Origin: Pocillopora verrucosa | Lineage: Eukaryota; Cnidaria; Anthozoa; Scleractinia; Pocilloporidae | Assembly: GCF_036669915.1 (NCBI RefSeq) | Contig: NC_089313.1 | Location: 8,455,126-8,519,125, forward strand | Reading direction: 5' to 3' | DNA length: 64,000 nucleotides | Shown: piece by piece, positions 1-12,600 of the stretch | How positions within the stretch are numbered: the stretch's first letter is position 1 | Layout: the number at the start of each line of letters is the position of its first letter | The notes under the pieces: model-generated | What the model was told of the DNA's origin: nothing | What the model saw: the letters and a program-made list of their open reading frames with translations, nothing else | The model's database searches: none | Position numbers and translations under genes: made by a program

Positions 1-292
1 AAAACAGAACACCAAACGCGACGAAGTGACAAACGCCATCTTCGCGCGACCACTCGCCATTAAAACGCGACGTTATGAATGGAACATATTGAAAACAGGC
101 GATGCCCAGTCCTGCTAATGACAGCGCGCCAACGAAAAGATGCGGGATTTTCTTCAGCGAGGGCTTGCGAACTTTGACATAGGTATAATGAAGGGCTAGA
201 AAATTTAAGACGAGAGTAAAGGCAAACAAGATCACCACGATGGATCCAACAAGCTGGTCTCTCCATGTTATATTACTACCGCTCTTTGACAT
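1..292 (-). CDS. N-terminal part of a 7TM receptor-like protein, cut by window edge
   Basis: An open frame starts at the ATG read from 292-290 and runs off the window after about 97 codons. The protein begins MSKSGSNITW, so there is a possible N-glycosylation site (NIT, residues 7-9) on a short outer tail. A hydrophobic segment (about residues 14-37), a basic loop (KVRKPSLKK) and a second hydrophobic segment (about 50-71) follow. Next comes an outer loop with an acidic stretch and a cysteine near residue 88, where class A GPCRs carry the TM3 disulfide cysteine, and then the start of a third hydrophobic segment. The second segment lacks the usual LAxxD motif, so the receptor would be atypical. 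The spacing of segments suggests a 7TM protein; the subfamily is unknown. No intron is seen in this part. Confidence 0.55.
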   Translation of the reverse strand, partial: MSKSGSNITWRDQLVGSIVVILFAFTLVLNFLALHYTYVKVRKPSLKKIPHLFVGALSLAGLGIACFQYVPFITSRFNGEWSREDGVCHFVAFGVLF

Positions 293-3200
293 TTTCTTTA
301 GAGAGCACTTATTAAGGAAAACCCTTGTTTATCCGGCTTGATATCACAGCCAGAGACCGGTTCGACAGATCCTATTTTCCCGCTGGTCTTTTACTCATCG
401 AAACTGAAATTTCCCGGCGCCAAGAGTTTCCGTTGTAAATCAAAACTGATCCTCCCCGCCATAACGAACGCGCGCGAAGAGAAGAATGGTAATAACACTT
501 CACGCGACTTCAAGAAGAATTCATTCGTCTTGGCATCTTGTTTGGAATAGCTCACCCGACTAAAGTGTTTGGTGATAGCAGTTTTAAGGTTGTTACCCAG
601 ATTCACAGAATTTATTGGTAATGCGCACGCTTCCACTAACATTGACTGACGTGTCTCACTCCCACGCAAAGTCACATTAACATGAGTATTGTTCCATGCG
701 TCAGAATTTCAACAACACTCAATCTTTTAACAACAGAACTCAAGCAATCACAGTAGGTCTGATAATCAATTCAAATAAAAACTGGAGAAATATTGCAGCA
801 TTGCCCACCCAGACCGTTTTTTTTTTTTAATCCGATGTTTTGATCGAGAAGACAACATAAGACTTGATTCCATCAGAGAAAAGTTTCAAGATAAAGTAAA
901 TTAAAAAAAAAAACTAAGAATAAAGATTCAAAAATGTTTTTAGATATTAAAGCTAGAACACTTTGGTCGAAAGTCAAAACAGCCATACAATGGCACGTCA
1001 TTAAGTACACCACGATTCCCTTCAGATGTAACCGCAATTCAATTTGGAACACTTTTGCGAAACACAAAAACCATGCATAAAAGGCGAAGAAGTGAAAGGA
1101 CACCAGAATATTACTTGAACCCCAAAAGGTGTATTGTTTCGTACACGAGCACTACTTGGTCTTGATAAAGCATTATCATGCAAATTTTTTGTTCTCGATT
1201 ACAAGTTATGTTTGTACTTTCTCAAAGCGACATAAGAGGTGGGATCTTTCCCATCTATGCGACTCTTGCAGCTGCGAAAGAACAGGATTCCTGGGAAATA
1301 GCATTTCCCTTTCACTTTTCCCTTGTTTGGTGTCAGAACGGAAAACACTTTGAAATACATACCAGCGTATTTTCAACAACATCACGTATTTATTCACGGT
1401 CTTTTTCAAACAACGAAGTGAGATGAAACTGATGACATTTCAGGGAGCCTTTTTTTTTTCTCAGTCGAGGTAAGGCAAACCTTCTGCTTCGTAGGTACAG
1501 TGCTAATATGGAGAAATAATGGATTTTTAGAGTGTGAGTGGGCGGCGTAAAAAAATTATGAACTACATAATAACGCGAAATTGCTTAACTTTTTCGATCA
1601 TCGCAGTATGTACCTTTGCACTATAGTTAAAAATTGCTTTTTAAAACATAAACATCACCGACGTAGAGTGAAGATTATAATTTGACAGAGCGGTAAATTT
1701 TTCCCAGACTATTTCTTTTGGTAAACAATTGGCACAAAAACACCTCCGCAAACAGGCACAAATTACTTCCAGAAAAACAGCGCCAGGTGGAGTTTTTGGT
1801 TTCCAATTATTTTAGTTGTACGTTTTTTAGCTAATTTTTGAGACATTTTTTTTAATCGAGATTACTTTGCAAGGTAAATATCCTGTGGCTAAGATACCCC
1901 ACTTCAATAGGGAACAAACTTTCTAGCTGTAAATTCAGTTTTAGTCATTAAAGTTTAATGGTGTAGAAATATTCGAGTAAACAGATCGCAATCGGTAGTG
2001 CTGATTAAAACTCTGTATCTCTAGACCCAACAGATAACTTTGCTTTGTCCACATCCTCCTCTACTTGCAAATCGATCGCTATTAAACTTCGTTAACTGAC
2101 TAGAAAAAACACTGGTCAATTCAGAATCAAAAATAATCGGAAAAATCTATAACGCTTGTTAGTTTCTGATGTTGATGGAAACCACTTGCAAACCTAAACG
2201 AAATATAAATTACTGACAGAAAATACGTTTTATTAAGAGCAATCTGTTTTACTATTTCCTTCGTCTAGGAAACTAAAAATCCAACCTTTTTGGCCTACGA
2301 AAATCGAAACAAAAAAAAAAAGGAAAAAAATACATGAAGACAATACAACCCTGATTATCACATGGAAACAATAATCTTATTTAAATACTGGATTTTCGTA
2401 TCTCAGCCTTTGGGCAACGAGAATGATAAATATACCGACAGCTGCTATAACACGCCAAAATACATATACAGCATGTAGAAAAAAATATGAAAATGAGAAC
2501 AACTCCATTATGCACTTAACTGGTATTTTCGCAAAGTTCAGTGTTTTTGATGGGAAACGAAATCCTGCTGAGAAAACGCCATAAGTACGCAGGACCGCTC
2601 GCTGACCCATGATAAAAGTGATTCACTGCGTGTTAAAACTTGTAAAGTCTGTGGCCTTTTTCCGTAATCATACGGTAGGGCAGGGATTTTAGAAACACGT
2701 TTAGGATTTTCTTTTCGGATGTTCGTAAGAGAATATCGCTATGTTAGGCAAATGTCCAACACGGAAACAGTTGATAAGGCTTAGCAAGACTCCTATCGCC
2801 GATACACTGTTTTTGTGACAACAAATATGAAGCAACTCCTGAGATCGACCGATACATTTCAGTTCAACTTGTATTGACGCCTAAAACGATCAATGCAAGC
2901 TAATGATATTAACGAGGATAATTTTAGTGTTTACACACTTTTTTTAAGCAAGATTAATATTCACTTCTCGCATTGCTTCATTAAGAGGAATTCAAAATGT
3001 AGTCATCTTCAAAGAAACCGACACTACACAACTTCATTCGATTCTGTTGCCAAAAAAAAAAACATTCCGAGCAAGCCTAGCAACAGAGAGAAAGAAGTCA
3101 TGCTAAATAGTAGCTTTAAAGTGTCAAATTTCACTTTTCCTAATCCATGACTGATTTAACCATCATACATGGTAGGAAAAGAACAAAAGAGAGGAAAAAA

Positions 3201-4861
3201 ACGTCCAAAAAGCCTTTTGCAAGATCTGCAAAGCTTTCCAACCAAAAACATTTTACATCTATTCAAAACGAAGTTATTTCTAAAAGGATTATGAGCATTA
3301 ATCCCATTTTTTTTAATATGCCTGCAAGAAATTCATGTAATATTTTGAACATTTAATCTTTGAACGTCAAAAAAATTGGAATCAGTTTCAGATCGAACAA
3401 ATTCCCTTGTCATAGCTTTCAAAGAATTAAAAAGGTCTCATATTCTATGCAGCTTTTCTACTCCAAGTTGAGAACTTAATATTCAAAATGCAACATGCGG
3501 ATTACATGTAAAATTATTATTTTTGTCTTTCAGAATTTCATCTCAATAAATCTAAGACAGACTCTACACATAAACATGTTTGAACATATCGCGGTATTGG
3601 GTTTATCTGGCGTCGCAATTTCTTTTCTTTTTTAATTTTTCTTGAATAATTCGTACCTTCAAGATAACGTTTGCTTTAGCAAAAACTGGGGAAAGAACGT
3701 GAATTAAGTTCTAGAGAACCTCAGATGTAAGAAGAAGGAAATTTCCTACCACAACCAAAAGTGTTTTGTGCAATGTGCTAAGTTGTTTGATGCAAAATTG
3801 ACGATTGAGAGATACAATTGCGAATGCGAATAGGATATAAACTAATGAGAAGACCAACGATGAAAAAACGCAGCGAAAATTGCATGCAAAAAAAAAACCA
3901 AAAAACGATATCACAAGTGTTTGTGACCAACTGTTAGTTCCCATTGCGCGTGATTCATACATAGTCAACGACCGCAGATGTCAGCTTCGTTTTCAAGAAA
4001 AATCCGGGAAGTAAATCTATTTTTTTTTGTTATTCTTATCACAACCGGCATATCCATTTGGCTTTTACAAGGTAGTGAAAGTGATATGAAAACTGATACA
4101 TAACTTCTCTTTCATAACGTCTGCCTTATTTGCTGAGCTGTTATATCAAATTATTGCCATTACTTCAATAGTTCAGTATTCTGCAATATTCCAAACTATA
4201 ATCAATTTTTCATTATTTTATTTAAATCAAAATCATATTGAATTCAAAATCGTTTCAAAACTTTAAGGTTCGTGTAGGTTAGAAATGATTTAATGCACAA
4301 GACCGTGAAGTGTGACAGTTCGTTCTGGTAAGATCGTGCGGTATTATGTGGTGTTTCTGACCCTTAACGAAGGTGTTTGCATACACAAAACACCTGGAAT
4401 GAAAAAAGCCTGTAAAACGTCTGGACTCAACCGCTGGCAGCAAGGGAATAGTCAAGTTCACAGAGGAAAGTCAAGAGGGAGAAGCACTAGCGGGGAGCTT
4501 GTGTGAGGGCGTTTTGGCATACACCTAGGATAAACGAAAAGGATGCAAACGGAGATACGCCGTTGATATAAGGTTACTATTGTGATGTGAAAGAAGAATG
4601 CTCTTAATAGCGGGGTAAGAAATCGAAAAACAAAAGGCAATGAGGATGGGTAAGGAAAGGAAAGGAAATATTACAAGACACGGATTGCAAATGACAAAGT
4701 GGAACGATTTAACTCTGACTAAATTTATGCCACCTTTCATTGCGGTTCATTTTCCAGGTGTACCTTCAATGCTGACAATGGATACAAAAATTTCACGAAC
4801 ATCTTTCCGGATGGACAAAAAATAAAGTCCCACGAAATCCGCTCCTACACAATGCCTTCAG

Positions 4862-5433
4862 TAAACCCTCTCACTCCCAGGATCTAATTGTTAATTCTGC
4901 CCTCTAGCTGCGACACATTACCTTGTAAATTAAATTAGCAAGGATAATTTAGTGTTAGATCAAGATAACAGGGACTTTAAGCAGTCAGGACATCAACGCT
5001 AAGGAAGACTTCGATTAAAAAATGAATTTCCTTTAATTAGAATTTTAAAAATGGCTGCATGTGTTCACCGTCTCATACAGCGCCACACCTCAACTTCAGC
5101 ATAACGTATTAAAGAAGCGTTGAGTTTCGAATGGAAATTAAAATAATTCGCCGTCGCGGTTTCGGTTTGCAGACGACGCTAATTGTGGTGATTTCACTTT
5201 CTTGTTTTGCGTAAGGCGGCTAAGAAATGTACAAAGTTTTAAAACGTACGTGCTGAGCTATTGTTCTGCCAATTAGATCTTTTGTTTTTCCTCGTTGCCG
5301 TCGCCGTCGTGGTTTGCTTAAGGTCCCCAGCAACTTCCATAAGTCTGAGTATTCTCATTACCTGTTTGCTAGATAATGTATGGATGTTATAGGGAGAAGT
5401 TACATGCTGATCTGTTCCGAGTTAAAGGGTTAA
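4862..5433. mobile_element. Old MITE (TTAACCCTTTAACTC family) split by a later insertion
   Basis: The left part (about 4862-4970) and right part (about 5335-5433) match, in order, the intact copy at 22899-23109. Shared segments include the opening CCCAGGATCT..TTGTTAATTCT, the TTAGATCAAGATAA segment, GAGTATTCTCATTACCTGTTTG and the closing GAGTTAAAGGGTTAA. The two halves are separated by about 360 bp of unrelated sequence, which is the nested element listed separately. Confidence 0.6.
4971..5327. mobile_element. MITE with GGGACYTTAAGC ends nested inside an older MITE
   Basis: The insert begins GGGACTTTAAGCA and ends with the reverse complement GCTTAAGGTCCC. Just inside the right end is a run rich in CGTCGCCGTCG. 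It has no coding capacity. It interrupts the older repeat after its TCAAGATAACA segment, which shows the order of insertion. I could not define a target-site duplication with confidence. Confidence 0.55.
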
Positions 5434-6423
5434 GGTAAAGATTACAAGGACAAGAAGAAGTTGCACAAAGACTGCTGTGAATAAACAACGGAGAAACTGA
5501 CTAGTTCGATGAGAATTAGCATTTGAGATACCCAAAGTGTACAGCACACCTTTGCTAACAAAATATTTATTTACCAGCATTTGAATGCGACGCTTAACAT
5601 CAGTATACTACTGTTCAGTTCATAGCGTCGGTCTAGGAATAATCGTGTGACTTCTTTGACAGTAGCGCTCCTCAACAGCGATATCTTACAGCGCTCGGCA
5701 AAATAGTTATGGCGACCATGTAAGTGTGCAGAGCGAAGCGCACAGCTAACACATCGAATGCACTGAAATACTGAATAAAGAACTTTTCAGGTGGAAAACT
5801 TTTATGAAAAAGAACTTCTGTATCGACTTCTACCCATCTACACCAGTACAACATGTTTAGTTGAACCGAATTTAACCGAATGAAAATCAGAAACAGAAAA
5901 CTTAAAACCCAAATTTTCCATAAGATTCAAGTAGTCACCAGCTTGTACCTTCAAAGTGATAAATTTGAAGTAGACAAACATTGCTTTGATGCAGAAAACA
6001 ATTTTCAACCGTCTATAGCAAAACAGCTTTAAACATGTCTACGCTTTGGTGTGAATAGAGTATTAGAGGTATAACCAGAATGTAACAGAACACTGTAAAA
6101 CATAATGTAATTCCAACGAAATTTTCTAGTAAGCCTTAAAGCTAAGCGGGAGGTATGAATACAGTAACGGACGGCAACAGCACTTACATGATATGCGGTT
6201 ATCATTCCAAAATAAGACCCACTTTTTAATTATTCCGAGACATGATGCAGATATTCAAACTATCGTCGCTATAATATGTTTCCCTCAGCGCCTAAGAGCT
6301 GTGTTTCCTGATTCCTACTCTGTTAAAGGAACAAGACGTCCCGTGCACTCAAATGCCCCCTCGCTTGACTGACATCCAATACTCAGTGAGTAATGTGTTA
6401 TTTGCTGAGAAATCTAAGCGATA

Positions 6424-6429
6424 TTTATT
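6424..6429 (-). promoter_or_regulatory. Candidate poly(A) signal of HIRA
   Basis: AATAAA on the minus strand lies about 193 nt downstream of the HIRA stop codon (6624-6622). It is the nearest canonical signal noticed. Confidence 0.4.
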
Positions 6430-6621
6430 TTCGCCATTTTAAAGCGAAAGTCTTTCGAATATTACCCATTGTTGATCCTCCACACTTGACACTGGACGTC
6501 ACAGCATCCGTAACTTGAACTAACCCGTGCGTGACACTCATCTCGTCACGCCTCTTTGCACAGTTCAAACACTATTACGTTCACCTCTAAAGCAGTTCAT
6601 TCTTACAGAACCCGTCGTATG

Positions 6622-9600
6622 TCACCGCACGTTGAGTGCGTCTAGCTGCTCCCTGAACTCTGTAAAGAGCCTTTGTAGACGAATGTTTGTTCCTGAAAGA
6701 AAACGCGCCATAAATAAGTCCAGTGAAATAAATAACGATAACTGTAAGGAAGGTATGTGAAGCTTCGTTTATACAGTTCACCATATTCGTCGATCTAGCA
6801 TTTAGCCCTTTACACCCTACCATCAGTATGCATATTCTCCATACTGTTCTCTATACATTTTCCGAGGTGCTGACAAAGAGAATTTGCTTAACAATCTAAA
6901 GCTTCTTTCGTTTGTGATCATTTCCTTTATTCTCGTAACACTAATTGTGATTCAGGGGTTATATTTTAAGGAGAAATTAGACGCTAGTTGCTCACAGGGT
7001 CTAAAAGGTTGAAAGAACCCCATTATGAACTTACCAATATGAGGCAACAGTTCACGCAAAAGATTTCTTTTCTGGTGTCCCTAAAAATGGAAATATTTCA
7101 AACAATTAAGCACATTGACAAATTACCTATTATGCGAATTGTGTTACATGAAATGGAAAAGGAACGGTACCAAGCAAAACTGGCGTGCTACAAGGGCGCA
7201 TTTCGATCCAGTGAGAAAACCACAGTTATCAAAACAAACAATTAAAACAAGGGAAAAATCATCAGAGGTCTATGACAGTGGAAGTAAAAAGACGCAGACA
7301 TGTAACGCGTGTAACCAAGTCGCCATCTGTTTAGCTGCGCATCTATGCAATTCAATCCCCCATTACTTTCGACGCTTAGAACACTTTTCGATTGAGTGTC
7401 GTAAAACAAAACCAAAGTAATCACAACGGCCAATCAGAAAAAAAGAAAAATAGCCTGAAGAGCCAATGAGATATCAAAGTAAATCAAATAAACCACCTAA
7501 AGCGACCAAGTCGTGATGCTGTTATTTTTGCATCTGATGGGTTGAGAATGGTGCGAGTTTTCTAGACCAATCACAGAGCAAATAAAGAAAAACCAGTGTA
7601 ATCTCAAGTAACTTTCGACGCTCTAACGGTAAATTGCACTAACACCAATAAAATGACAAAAAATAAAAATTGAATACATAAATTCAAAAAAGGAAAAGTT
7701 GATTTGTCACATTTACCAGTATGGTAGGGTTCCAATTGACACTTTTGTCTTGTGCTCCTATTGTTCTATAAAAAAATAAGAACAAAATGTAAACAAACAA
7801 AAAATACAAACAACACAAAAACAAAAATTATATAACAATAACAAAAACAAAACAACAACAAATCAAAAACTAAAAGGACGTAAACCAAAAGAAAATTGAC
7901 TGTGACTGTCTTGAAAATCACAAATGAACGATCCTATGGGAGGTAAATGTTTAAATGACCGAGTTCATAGAACAAATAAACATGAAAAAGAATAAGCAGC
8001 CAGGAAACAGTGTAACCAATTAACTGACGAAAATTCACCAGCTACAATACAGAAAAAAATGGTGGTTAGCAGTTTTTTAAATTGTAAACTGACGAAACTC
8101 TAGACTGGGTTAACGTCAGTTTGTATTATGGAAAACACGAGCTCATTTAAAGGTGTGCTTAGTGAATTCAGTAACGAATTGTTTTTCTTTTCTGTGTTCA
8201 TTATTAATCTGGTTTCTTTACCTGTGTGGAGGTCCAAGTAGCTCCTCGCAAACTTCCCTTAATCGTGGTTCAAACCCTAAAAACACACATCTCAAGTTTT
8301 AAAACGACGTTTGGAAGAGTGGAAACATCTCGTTTACCCGAAGAACAAGGGAGGAAGGGGCAGACGAGGAAACTTTAGGTGGGGGTAAATCGCGGACGTC
8401 TTTAAACTTTTTTTGTAAACAAAACCCGTTTATTTCGCGACCCTGTTCAAGACATAAAATTGTGAAAATTGAGGTGTGTCAACAGGAAGAATCGTCAAAA
8501 TTAGAGATTGTTGGGACCACACATATAAATTGTGCCCCGAGACACTCTACTCAAGACTACATGATGCAACTGTACACCTTCAGGCCCCGAAAACTATAAT
8601 CTGTTTGAGAGTAGTTCCCTCGTCTGGCCAAATAAAGGAGTGCGTGTCCCCCCTTACGAAATGAGGAGTCAGAGTAGAAATAAGCTAGTTAATTGAAATA
8701 TAAAAAGGTTCACGAACCTGCCTGAGAGAGATACCGTACGTACGTTGTCAACCAAAAATAGTACTCTTTACCAGATCCCAAGGCGACGCAAGACGACAGT
8801 TGGTTCTTGAAAATAAATAAATGAACATAATAAATTTACACCTAAAATGACCAGATCACAAGGCCCAGCTTTCTCTTGGCATGACCGACAAGAAGCGTAA
8901 CTGCTCTATAGTTACTAATATCCTACTCAAATTCTCTCTGCTCTTGGCATGTAAGATGCATATTATAATATAACTTCCGTGGAATCGCATTGCATTAGCT
9001 CACGCGCCAGTGGGGGGTAAAAGTGGTGCTGCTGCACTTAAATGCCTCCTTCCCCCCCCCTCCATTCACGCGGAGGTTTGAGCATGTATTTCAAAATAAA
9101 TGCTAGTTCCTTGAATACACCAAAAATACGGAAAGGCTTGACAGAGATCTCACTGCAGATTCTATCTCAAGAATGATGTCACTGGGAATCAAATGAACTT
9201 CTGAGTAGTTGCGGCTTCTGACTAACCTCCAGATGAACTGCTGTAGCAGACTGTTGTCTCCCTGTATTTGACCGGAAGATTCTTGAGGACTGACGCCCGA
9301 TTCTGACACAATGAAAATCAAATTATTTTAAAATAAATTTTACACATCAATACTAAGACATGTTTTAGATGGATAAATTAAGCAACGCGTTTTCATAAAT
9401 GGCAATAGCCATTGTAAGTCTACTTTTGCCGTCTGCCCTCCAGTCGTTTGAGAAATAATGTGAGGTTTTTTACAGTTGTGGAAGAGGTCTTGAGCCAGAG
9501 TCTGAAGAGATTCGACAGCATTTAACTTAGCATGAAAAATGTCATAAATTTTCAAATCCTTAAGTTTTAAAACCAACAAAACTACTTTAAGACGCACCTC

Positions 9601-12600
9601 GAACTCTGCCCTTGTAGTTGAGCGAGAGGACCCTTCGCCTGAAGGGGATCTTGGGATGGCGCCACCGACTGATGGTCAGAGTTGACAGCCAGGAGGTCAT
9701 CAGCGTAAATAAGCTGCACCCTATAAACAACATATCTTATTGCATTCTTACTGCGCATTCTTTTAAGGGTGATTAGCGCTCCTTCACATCATCTTGGTCC
9801 ATGGAAACGCAACGAAAAAGGGGCTTGGAAAATTTCCAACTATCTTGACCGAACACGTTTGTCAACTAGACATTTATGGCGGGTATCAAATGTTATCACT
9901 CTCACGTGTTTCAATGAAATCTTCCTTAAGTGGCTACCCATCGTGCACTAGGTGCCTAGGCAGTAAGGCATAACCCAAACGCAAGAGCCTGCTTGCAGCT
10001 TGCCGGCTCAACAGACGGCGGTAAAAGGTCTTCTAGCCGGCGGTAGACCGCTGACCATCGGCTTTGATTGACACCCCAAGATTCTATTACGAAGGATAAT
10101 TCCTGAAACAAGTATCAAACATGTTGCACAAGTTCAAGCTATTAGCCTTAATAGAAAGGCCTTGAGTGAAGATCAGTTACAGCAAACTTCAAAGGATCAG
10201 TGGAAATTAGGACAAAGAAAACAGAGCCAGAGTTCACTTTTTTCCAACTGTACGTTACGCTTGAACCCATTTGTAATAACATGTTCTTACCACGCCCCTA
10301 CAGATGTGTCCAAGGAATAAGATGCGTGATTGGACAAGGTGATGATTGGAAATCCTCGTTCTGAAATCGAGGCTCGAGTAATCGTCACATCTGGACCTGT
10401 AGAATAACAGGTAAGCTCAGCGTTTGCAAATATTTGCTGCAAATCTTTTATGTATCAAATAATAAATGTATACATGTACATGTGTAACGTACCCGTAATC
10501 GCTAAAGGTTAATTTTTTCTTCCTCCAAATTTTACAACATACCTGATAGCAGTGGAAGCACTGATTCATTTTTTAGCACTGCGGTGACTCTCTTTGTGTC
10601 CCTGGGTAAAAAGAAAAACGTTTCTTAACCCTTTACACCCTTAAATCAGAATGCATATTCTCCACATTGTTCTTTTTAGTTATCCTAAGGTGTGGACAGG
10701 GAGAATTTGTTTAAAAATCAAGATTTTCTTAAGTTGGTGATCATTTTCTTAGTTCTTGTGACCCTAATGTTTTATTCAGAGTGATGTTGGAAGGAGAAAG
10801 TAGACGCGAGTCACTCTTAGGGGTCAAAAGTTTATACTTAAAACGTCGTGTTAACTAAATGTACTCTCTAACAGGTTTTCAAAGAAAACATCATAACAAA
10901 TACGAAACAAACAACTACGACAATTTTTCTTAGCAGAGGTTCCATAAAAAAAAAAGAGAAAACTTCAAAACCAAAGGACGTTTGTTGAATACTTACCAAA
11001 CAAACACTCCCCCAGAGGAGGTGACAAGCATGACATAATGACGGCTACACTGCAGAATGGAGGCTGGTGAGTCTAACACCATGGAAGGTAGGATTCTGTT
11101 CAATTATAATTCAAACATTTTTAGGAAATTCACGTGAGCGCTTCGCCACACGAATCCCAAAGTTCACACTATGGTGTAAATTGCATATAGAAACGACACT
11201 TGCTTACTTTCGTCCAGTGGAAGAAAACATGTCGATACTTCGGTTTTCACAAGCCACGGAGACCACTTGTCTTTACGGGGAATGAAAATCAGAGAAACAA
11301 AATGAAAGGAGATCACAAAGTTAAAAATCATTTGACAATTGACAAAAATACTTCATCTGCGTTTTTGCGTTGACTCATTGGGTCTCAAAATCATTGGCTC
11401 TGTTCTTTCCTTGTATCTCAAGCTTCTTGGATTTAGAGGAGAAATACAAATAATTTTACTCCTTCAGAATCTTTAGCGAGTCCACCCTAACTCACCGATT
11501 GCCAGCCAAGGCTATACCGGGACTTATAATCACAGTCTCCCACAAAGGTTTACCAGCAGCAGAACACTTCAAGATATGCGCTCTGGGCCCTAAAAAGAAC
11601 CAGTGGGATGAGTGAAAGAAACGTTGTGTCTAATCAAATTTATGAATTTGTACACTACCATTTATAAATCTTTCCTTCGATAACAAGACGTGACGGAATC
11701 GTTCAGCCTTGATTGATGAACTACATACACTTTCCTGCAAGGCACATAAGCAAAAAAAGGCTGCTTGGTGCTCTGCTAAAATAGCTACAAATTGTTATTC
11801 CTCCAACTAGAGACATCTCGTCAGGGAGCGAGCTACGATGGACCTTACATCTGTCCGAGAAAATCACTTTCTCATGCGAAGGTAACGATTTTCATCAACA
11901 TACACAATGAAAGTCTGCGGTGGTAGAGACCAACGTATTATTCAAGCGACTAAAAAATTAACTGGATGGTTGTAGAAACCTTGTTTACCTTGGTTGGCCA
12001 AGTTGTTCTCTAGGTCAAGTGTAAGGGCAGGCTCACCACCATTTCCTTTAATCTGCAAAGGAAGTGAAAGCACGTGTTATCACACATTACTCCTTTGAAA
12101 AGAAATTTCACGCCCCATAAGAAATGTCTGCTCAATAACATTGACATTTTAGATCACAAAGTTACCTGGACTGTGAGATTTTTCTGTGGGGTGGGGTAAG
12201 GAATAGCCACAGAATGCCTCACATGTAAAGAGGCGTCGACACTCTCCTCTTGATCTGTTCTATCTTCGCGCTGTTTAGACTAAGAAAACAAACAAACAAA
12301 CAAAAAAGTAGATAACTCTTAAGCGAACCCAAGCAGTACTCTAAAAACCCTTTTTACCCTGAAAAGGACAAGCAGAAGGATTTCAGCGCAGTGTTATAAA
12401 TTTCTTCTTCACATCATTTGATACCCTGAGAAACATGCTCTGTCGCATTCACGACGGGGAATACAGTTTTCAATCACTGTTAAGAAAGGTGCAGAACTGA
12501 GCTTGACTGACGGGTTTTACAGTTACTTACATTGCTAGAGCCACCTGCACTCTTTGAACCTGCAAAATACGGAAAGGTCAAAGTTTAATAGAAAAAAACA

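Larger units (their letters stand above)
293..6423. other. Intergenic DNA between the 7TM gene start and the HIRA 3' end
   Basis: No reading frame here has protein-like composition, recognisable motifs or plausible splice structure. The short open frames are scattered and overlap on both strands. The stretch is AT-rich with several A/T homopolymers (for example near 819-830, 901-911 and 2310-2328). The only structured feature I can name is the nested MITE pair at about 4862-5433. Confidence 0.5.

Noticed and set aside
391..675. Minus-strand 94-codon open frame
   Set aside because: No motif, overlaps a frame on the other strand, and has no supporting splice or start context.
7115..7420. Plus-strand frame with [12 protein letters not shown], resembling the HIRA C-terminus
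   Set aside because: It is on the wrong strand; the true HIRA last exon ([10 protein letters not shown]) is at 6622-6692 on the minus strand and fits phase, so the resemblance is chance.
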